30,422 nt of DNA. Source: an uncultured bacterium (GTDB lineage: Bacteria > Bacteroidota > Bacteroidia > Bacteroidales > Bacteroidaceae). The stretch is taken from positions 1 through 30,422 of the forward strand of contig CAJMMQ010000024.1 in the NCBI GenBank assembly GCA_905214625.1. Direction: 5' to 3'. Positions 25,239-30,422 of the stretch are shown here, piece after piece. Under the pieces are notes generated by a model, which made no database searches, was not told where the DNA came from, and saw only the letters and a program-made list of their open reading frames with translations. How positions within the stretch are numbered: the stretch's first letter is position 1; every line of letters begins with the position of its first letter. The translations under genes were made by a program, and so were the position numbers.

Positions 25239-26228
25239 ATGACAAAGAAATCACAACATAACAACATATTACTTGCAATTCTCGGATTCGCCATAACCGT
25301 AATTATAGTAGGAATTATAGGTTTTTTGGCTTTCGGCAAGACGAAAGAGACTATTCAGGGAGAAATTGAAGTTTCTGAATACAGAGTGTCCAGCAAAGTG
25401 CCCGGACGCATTCTTGAACTTAGAGTTAAGGAAGGCGACTATGTGAAAGTTGGCGACACGCTGGCTATAATAGATGCTCCAGACATTGTGGCAAAGCAGA
25501 AACAGGCTGAAAGCGCTGAAGATGCTGCCGCAGCACTGAACGAGATGACTGACAGGGGAGCCCGTCAGGAACAAATACGCGGAGCTTTCGAAATATGGCA
25601 ACAGGCCAAAGCCGGACTCGACATCGCAAAAAAATCGTATGAGCGTGTGCAACGCCTGTTCGACGAAGGCGTAATGAGCGCACAGAAGCGCGACGAGGCT
25701 TTTGCCAACTACAAGGCTCTCGAGGCGCAGGCCAAAGCCGCCAAAAGCCAATACGACATGGCTGTAAACGGCGCACGCCGCGAGGAAAAGCGTGCCGCAG
25801 CGGCACAGGTTAACAGAGCCAAGGGCGCGGTACAGGAAGTTAACTCATACATACACGAAACCGTGCAGATAGCGCAGGTTGAGGGAGAAGTCAGCAATAT
25901 CTATCCAAAGGTAGGCGAACTTATAGGAGCCGGCTCTCCGATTATGAGCATTTCAATAATGAGCGACCTCTGGGGCACGTTCAATGTACGCGAAGATCAG
26001 CTCAACGGTCTTAAAAACGGCGATACTTTCACCGCATATTGTCCTGCGTTCAGCAAAGACCTGAAGATGAAAGTTTACTACATAAAAGATGAAGGCACAT
26101 ACGCCGTGTGGAAAGCAACAAAGAGCAACGGACAATACGACCTGAAGACGTTTGAGGTAAAAGCCCGTCCGGTGACAAAACTCGACGGTCTCAGACCCGG
26201 CATGTCACTAATAATTAAAAACAGATAA
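25239..26228 (+). CDS. HlyD-family periplasmic adaptor (membrane fusion protein)
   Basis: A 329-aa protein with one N-terminal inner-membrane helix (about 10-31). The biotinyl-lipoyl-like half-motif IEVSEYRVSSKVPGRILELR and VKEGDYVKVGDTLAIID follow, then an alpha-helical hairpin (about 85-205). The returning lipoyl half is VEGEVSNIYPKVGELIGAG, followed by a beta-barrel domain (FNVREDQLNGLKNGDTF). It resembles the YhiI/EmrA group that links inner-membrane exporters to TolC. It starts 4 nt after the TolC-like gene and 9 nt before the first permease, so it is clearly co-transcribed. Confidence 0.92.
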   Translation: MTKKSQHNNILLAILGFAITVIIVGIIGFLAFGKTKETIQGEIEVSEYRVSSKVPGRILELRVKEGDYVKVGDTLAIIDAPDIVAKQKQAESAEDAAAALNEMTDRGARQEQIRGAFEIWQQAKAGLDIAKKSYERVQRLFDEGVMSAQKRDEAFANYKALEAQAKAAKSQYDMAVNGARREEKRAAAAQVNRAKGAVQEVNSYIHETVQIAQVEGEVSNIYPKVGELIGAGSPIMSISIMSDLWGTFNVREDQLNGLKNGDTFTAYCPAFSKDLKMKVYYIKDEGTYAVWKATKSNGQYDLKTFEVKARPVTKLDGLRPGMSLIIKNR

Positions 26229-26237
26229 ACTTTAAAC

Positions 26238-27416
26238 GTGGGCATAACTGTCAGCATAAAGAACGTCATCTGCGTAGCATGCAGAGAATGCAGTATATTG
26301 AAGAAGAATCCGATGTATCTGTTCTGCATGCTGATGTTTCCCGTTATTGTCACCATATTTTTTACATCGCTTATGGGCAACGGGCAACCAACGGACATGC
26401 CCGTAGGTGTTGTCGACCTTGACAACACCTCAACGACACGGTCTATCATAAGAAAACTTGATGCCTTTCAGGCTACCAAGGTTGTCAGGCACTATACAAA
26501 CGTAAGCGAAGCGCGCAACGCCATACAGCGCAACGAGATTTACGCATTTCTTTATATTCCGCAAGGCACCACATCCGACTTGCTGGCCATGAGGCAGCCT
26601 AAAATTTCATTTTATTACAGTTCCACGTCGCTTACGGCAGGAGCATTGCTTTATCGCGACCTCAAGACGATATCTACATTGGGGTCGGCAGCAGCTGCTT
26701 CGTCGGTACTCTCGGCCAAAGGCTTGACAGAAAGCCAGATTATGAGTTTCCTGCAACCTATTGTAACCGACCTGCACACGATAAACAATCCCGCAGTGAA
26801 CTACAGCATTTATCTCAACACCATGATTATTCCGGGATGTCTGATGCTCTTTATATTTCTTACGACGGCTTACTCCATAGGCACAGAGCAAAAGTTTGGA
26901 ACGTCGAGAGAATGGATGGACAAAGCAGGAAACAACATCTATATTGCCCTCATTGGAAAGATGCTGCCCCAGACACTGGTATTTCTGACCATATTCTATT
27001 CCTACATGATGTATGTGTTCGGCATCCTGCACTTCCCTCATCCGGGAGGACTCATGTCTATATTGCTGTTAGGACTTCTTGCTGTTCTGTCTTCACAGGG
27101 TTTCGGCATATTTGTTTTCGGACTCACACCGTCGCTGCGCATGTCTATGAGTATATGCAGCCTTTGGGCTGTTCTTAGCTTCTCTATGTCAGGAACGGCT
27201 TTTCCGCTTTCAGCCATGGCGCCTGCCCTAAAAGCCGTAGCCCAGCTTTTTCCACTGAGACATTATTACATGATATATCAAATAAACATCTTCAACGGCT
27301 ATCCCCTTGCTTACTCATGGATAAACCTTACGGCAATGGTGGGCTTCATCGTCCTACCGCTATTGGTAATATACAGGATAAAGAAAGCCGCACTGGAATA
27401 CGAATATCTGCCGTAA
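26238..27416 (+). CDS. ABC-2 type transporter permease (YhhJ-like)
   Basis: A 392-aa inner-membrane protein with one N-terminal membrane helix (MYLFCMLMFPVIVTIFFTSL), a large periplasmic domain (about 50-190: MPVGVVDLDNTSTTRSIIRK, AIQRNEIYAFLYIPQG) and five to six C-terminal helices (about 195-385), the ABC-2 layout of YhhJ/YbhS/YbhR. The start codon is GTG at 26238, 9 nt after the adaptor stop; it places a short cytoplasmic segment (SIKNVICVACRECSILKKNP) before the first helix as in relatives, while the next ATG would leave only the helix. It has no nucleotide-binding domain. Confidence 0.88.
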   Translation: MGITVSIKNVICVACRECSILKKNPMYLFCMLMFPVIVTIFFTSLMGNGQPTDMPVGVVDLDNTSTTRSIIRKLDAFQATKVVRHYTNVSEARNAIQRNEIYAFLYIPQGTTSDLLAMRQPKISFYYSSTSLTAGALLYRDLKTISTLGSAAAASSVLSAKGLTESQIMSFLQPIVTDLHTINNPAVNYSIYLNTMIIPGCLMLFIFLTTAYSIGTEQKFGTSREWMDKAGNNIYIALIGKMLPQTLVFLTIFYSYMMYVFGILHFPHPGGLMSILLLGLLAVLSSQGFGIFVFGLTPSLRMSMSICSLWAVLSFSMSGTAFPLSAMAPALKAVAQLFPLRHYYMIYQINIFNGYPLAYSWINLTAMVGFIVLPLLVIYRIKKAALEYEYLP

Positions 27417-27483
27417 AACAAAATTATAGCCTCATGAGGCAGAAGCAATAACAACAAGTAAAGAAGAACAAGTATCATATCCG

Positions 27484-28761
27484 ATGAAAAAGGCAAAAAG
27501 CTTGCTACAACATATAAACGAGGGCATACATGACATGTGCTATATCTGGGCGGAAGAAATAAAAATCACCTGGAAAGATGAGGGTGTACTTATTTTCTTC
27601 ATCCTTGTGCCTCTTTTATATCCGCTTGTTTACTCATGGATTTACACAAACGAGGTGGTTCGTGAGGTCCCTGTTGCAGTTGTAGACATGTCACACAGCA
27701 ACCTAAGCCGACAATTCATCAGACAATTTGACGCATCACCCGACGCAGAAGTTAAATATTACTGCAACAACCTGGACGAGGCAAAGGAACTTGTCGGCAG
27801 ACAGGTGGTTTCGGGAGCACTATATTTTCCTGAAGATTTCCAGAACAACATCAACAGATTAGAACAAAGTCATGTCAGTATATACTGCGACATGAGTTTT
27901 ATGCTTTACTACAAAGCTATACTACAGACGGCAACAGCCGTGGCAGGAGATATTAACTCTGAAATACAGATTGAGCGTGCAGGCAACTGGACCGACCGTG
28001 AGAACGACATAACCGTAAAACCACTGGACTTTGACGAAGTGCAGATATTCAACACTACCGGAGGTTACGGAAACTTTATTATCCCTGCCGTACTGATACT
28101 TATACTGCAACAGACACTGATGTTAGGCGTAGGTCTGTCGGCCGGCACATCAAGAGAGAAAAACAGATTTAAACAACTTGTGCCCGTGAGCAGGCATTAT
28201 AACGGAATTTTTCGTATAGTTCTTGGCAAATCATTGTGCTATCTTATGATTTATTCTGTTATATCAGCCTATCTTACCTTGGTTGTGCCACGTATGTTCG
28301 ATTTTACGTCACTCCTGCATCCGGGAGACCTTGCATGCTTCATGCTGCCATATCTTCTTGCATGCATATTCTTCTCTATGATTGTTTCATGCGCCATAAG
28401 ATACCGCGAAAACGTTATTCTCATGGTTGTGTTCACGTCTCTGCCTTTCCTGTTCGTGTCAGGCATATCGTGGCCACAGAGCGCTATACCTGATTTCTGG
28501 CAGTGGATTTCAAGCCTTATACCGTCAACTTTCGGCATACGTGGATTTGTAAGGATGAACAGCATGGAAGCGCGTCTTGGTGACATTCTGCCCGAATACA
28601 GAGCATTGTGGATTCAGGCATTTGTCTATTTCCTCATCACCTGCCTGCTTTACCGACGTCAGATTATCAAGACACGACGCAAGGAGATAGAAAGAATCAG
28701 GGCTGAAAGAAACAATACCATGACAGCCGAAACTGCCGAAATCCAGACAGACAACCAATAA
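27484..28761 (+). CDS. ABC-2 type transporter permease, second copy
   Basis: A 425-aa paralogue of the preceding permease with the same layout: a first helix (about 33-53, VLIFFILVPLLYPLVYSWIY), a periplasmic domain (VPVAVVDMSHSNLSRQFIRQ, LVGRQVVSGALYFPEDFQNN) and a block of C-terminal helices (FIIPAVLILILQQTLMLGVG, ACFMLPYLLACIFFSMIVSC, LPFLFVSGISWP). A charged cytoplasmic tail rich in Arg and Glu ends the protein. Two non-identical permeases probably form a heterodimer. The 67-nt spacer before it contains a perfect 12-bp palindrome (GCCTCATGAGGC, 27429-27440). No ATPase gene follows; the next gene is on the other strand. Confidence 0.88.
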   Translation: MKKAKSLLQHINEGIHDMCYIWAEEIKITWKDEGVLIFFILVPLLYPLVYSWIYTNEVVREVPVAVVDMSHSNLSRQFIRQFDASPDAEVKYYCNNLDEAKELVGRQVVSGALYFPEDFQNNINRLEQSHVSIYCDMSFMLYYKAILQTATAVAGDINSEIQIERAGNWTDRENDITVKPLDFDEVQIFNTTGGYGNFIIPAVLILILQQTLMLGVGLSAGTSREKNRFKQLVPVSRHYNGIFRIVLGKSLCYLMIYSVISAYLTLVVPRMFDFTSLLHPGDLACFMLPYLLACIFFSMIVSCAIRYRENVILMVVFTSLPFLFVSGISWPQSAIPDFWQWISSLIPSTFGIRGFVRMNSMEARLGDILPEYRALWIQAFVYFLITCLLYRRQIIKTRRKEIERIRAERNNTMTAETAEIQTDNQ

Positions 28762-28817
28762 AAACGACACAAATTGGCACACGGGTATGTGCAAAACAAC
28801 AAATCAGCAAAAAATAA

Positions 28818-28880
28818 CGGAAGCCTGACATAAACCGCATGAATGTCGACTTCCGCTAATCATAATCGGCCATCGGGCCG
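28818..28880. terminator. Paired hairpins between convergent genes
   Basis: CGGAAG/CTTCCG with an inner GACAT/ATGTC stem (28818-28855) and a second CGGCC/GGCCG hairpin (28867-28880) lie between the convergent permease and mrp genes. Neither is followed by a long T run, so they are only candidate terminators for either strand. Confidence 0.45.
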
Positions 28881-28918
28881 TAAAAGTATTATTCTTAATC
28901 CATATCTGCCATTAAGAT

Positions 28919-30022
28919 TCAGCTGTTCTTAATCTCTACAATCTTTGTCGGTGCCTGCTCGGCATTTCTGCGGTTAACAACAGTTACCACAGCCATGGCC
29001 AGATTGATAAAAGCCTGACCTGTCATTGTGTCAACATTCAGCGCGGCCGGCTTGCCGTCATCACCGCTCTCACAAATACTCTGCACCACGGGAATCTGAG
29101 CCAGCAAAGGCACATCCATCTCCTTGGCCAAATTCTTGCATCCCTCCTTACCGAATATGTAATACTTATTTTCCGGCAGTTCGGCCGGCGTAAACCATGC
29201 CATATTTTCAACAAGTCCGAGTATAGGCACATTCACCTTGTCGTTTCGGTACATGTCAATACCCTTGCGCGCGTCTGCCAGCGCCACCTTCTGCGGTGTG
29301 CTCACAATAACGGCCCCGGTTATGGCCAGTGTCTGTAGCAGCGTCAGATGTATGTCGCTCGTTCCCGGAGGCGTATCGAGCACAAAATAGTCAAGCTCGC
29401 CCCAGTCAGCATCACCGATGAGCTGCTTCAGCGCATTAGAAGCCATACCGCCGCGCCACAGCGTAGCCGTGTCGGGATTTACAAAGAAACCTATACTCAG
29501 CAGCTTAACGCCATACTTTTCAACAGGCTCTATCAGGTCGCGGCCGTCTTTATGAACGGCATACGGGCGGAAATCCTCTACGCCGAACATCTTTGGCATA
29601 GACGGACCGAAAATGTCAGTGTCGAGCAGTCCTACCTTATAGCCGAGACGTGCAAGAGAGATAGCAAGATTGGCAGCAACAGTGCTCTTGCCCACTCCAC
29701 CCTTGCCTGAACTTACGGCAATGATGTTCTTAACGCCCGGAAGCATCTTTCCGGCCTCTGGTCTCGGCTTCGACTTAGTCTCCACATCTATCGTCACCTC
29801 AACGTCCTTGCTTACATGATAGTGTATGGCAGCCTCGGCAGCCTTGATAGTCGACTTCATAAAAGGGTCGGTGTCACGTGGAAATATCAGCGAGAACGAC
29901 ACCTTCATGCCGTCAATACGCAGATTGTCGGCCACCATCTCACTCTCAACAAGATTCTTCTTTGTACCCGGATACGTAACGGTAGCCAAGGCATCCATTA
30001 TCAGTTTTGGATATAATGTCAT
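28919..30022 (-). CDS. mrp: Mrp/ApbC-family iron-sulfur cluster carrier ATPase
   Basis: A cytoplasmic P-loop NTPase of 367 aa that binds and transfers Fe-S clusters. An N-terminal MIP18/DUF59 domain (about 1-90; LATVTYPGTKKNLVESEMV) precedes the NBP35/Mrp ATPase: the deviant Walker A SSGKGGVGKSTVAANLA near 105-121, LLDTDIFGPSMPKMFG near 136-151, and VLDTPPGTSDIHLTLLQ. The CxxC pair that many Mrp proteins use to bridge a cluster is not seen in the usual place after NMAWF; this segment reads MAWFTPAELPENKYYIFG. Both ATG 30022 and ATG 29998 are possible starts. The gene faces the export cluster and has about 400 nt of non-coding DNA upstream. Confidence 0.92.
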   Translation of the reverse strand: MTLYPKLIMDALATVTYPGTKKNLVESEMVADNLRIDGMKVSFSLIFPRDTDPFMKSTIKAAEAAIHYHVSKDVEVTIDVETKSKPRPEAGKMLPGVKNIIAVSSGKGGVGKSTVAANLAISLARLGYKVGLLDTDIFGPSMPKMFGVEDFRPYAVHKDGRDLIEPVEKYGVKLLSIGFFVNPDTATLWRGGMASNALKQLIGDADWGELDYFVLDTPPGTSDIHLTLLQTLAITGAVIVSTPQKVALADARKGIDMYRNDKVNVPILGLVENMAWFTPAELPENKYYIFGKEGCKNLAKEMDVPLLAQIPVVQSICESGDDGKPAALNVDTMTGQAFINLAMAVVTVVNRRNAEQAPTKIVEIKNS

Positions 30023-30422
30023 AATGTTTATTATTTATATTTAACAACAAGGCAATCTGTGTCTGCTGCATATCATAATACCAACAAAAGTTATGCCGAA
30101 AAGCCGACACGCTACACTTTATTGTATTTTTACTGCAAAATACGTAATAATTATGCAAATAAACAAATTTTTAATCTGAAAATCTTCCATAATACATCAC
30201 AACTCTAAAATAATCCAATACATAAATAAAATCACAAGAAATACCGGTTGTCGGAATTGTTTGTGCCCTTTTATGACAGACACTTACGGTTTGTTGCATT
30301 TCCAATACTTTTACTTACGGTTTCCACCTGTTTCCGGCAAGTATGCAAAAGGCATCCTTTTATAACGTAAAAGGCCTTTAGATTTGCATGCGCAAATAAT
30401 GAGCTAAAAATATTATCTTTGC
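30023..30422. other. Non-coding region at right edge
   Basis: No gene is supported in the last 400 nt. An 11-nt direct repeat ACTTACGGTTT occurs at 30282-30292 and 30313-30323 (31 nt apart). The palindrome AAAGGCCTTT (30370-30379) follows. A plus-strand -7 box TATCTTTG (30414-30421, then C) ends the window, suggesting that a gene begins just outside it, although no TTG box stands at the proper distance. No consensus promoter for mrp was found. Confidence 0.45.

Overview
The window comes from a Bacteroidales genome, most likely Prevotellaceae. The evidence is a Prevotella-type 16S rRNA 5' region at the left edge, several Bacteroidetes promoters (a TAnnTTTG -7 box, in the best cases with a TTG-type -33 box 19-20 nt upstream), and clade-typical genes: a NigD-like lipoprotein, a DUF4831 protein, an ECF sigma factor paired with a membrane-anchored beta-barrel protein, a split LysO exporter, and a pectate lyase with a type-IX-secretion-like C-terminus. 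No tRNA gene, CRISPR array, prophage or intact insertion sequence was seen.

Layout. 1-1020 (minus): the 5' part of a 16S rRNA gene with its leader and promoter. 1306-4109 (minus): a secreted pectate lyase with a strong terminator, preceded by a 630-nt spacer that holds a switch-like pair of mutually exclusive hairpins. 4742-7502 (minus): a compact run of ECF sigma factor, anti-sigma/beta-barrel protein and two-gene LysO. 7585-11118 (minus): NigD-like lipoprotein, DUF4831 protein and NAD(P)HX repair enzyme Nnr. 11207-12346 (plus, divergent from nnr): hpt and adk, closed by a terminator. 12420-20330: a visibly AT-rich accessory island on the minus strand with type III restriction-modification genes mod and res and a third gene encoding an AlbA_2/Schlafen-like ATP-binding protein. 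An inactivated XRE regulator relic lies upstream of mod, and an IS982-type transposase relic touches the 3' end. 20363-22411 (plus): obgE and pgeF. 22815-28761 (plus): an envelope coiled-coil protein, then an export cluster (TolC-like, HlyD-like, two ABC-2 permeases) without an ATPase gene. 28919-30022 (minus): Mrp/ApbC-type Fe-S carrier ATPase. 30023-30422: non-coding.

How the genes relate. hpt, adk, obgE and pgeF look like one housekeeping neighbourhood that the restriction island has split. The island reads as a three-gene defence operon (mod-res-AlbA ATPase, separated by 1 and 12 nt). Its promoter carries a palindromic operator candidate, but the small HTH gene that should have controlled it is broken. 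The most interesting items are the AlbA_2 ATPase coupled to a type III system, the ruined control gene whose stop still overlaps the mod start, the switch-like leader near the pectate lyase, and the ATPase-less two-permease exporter.
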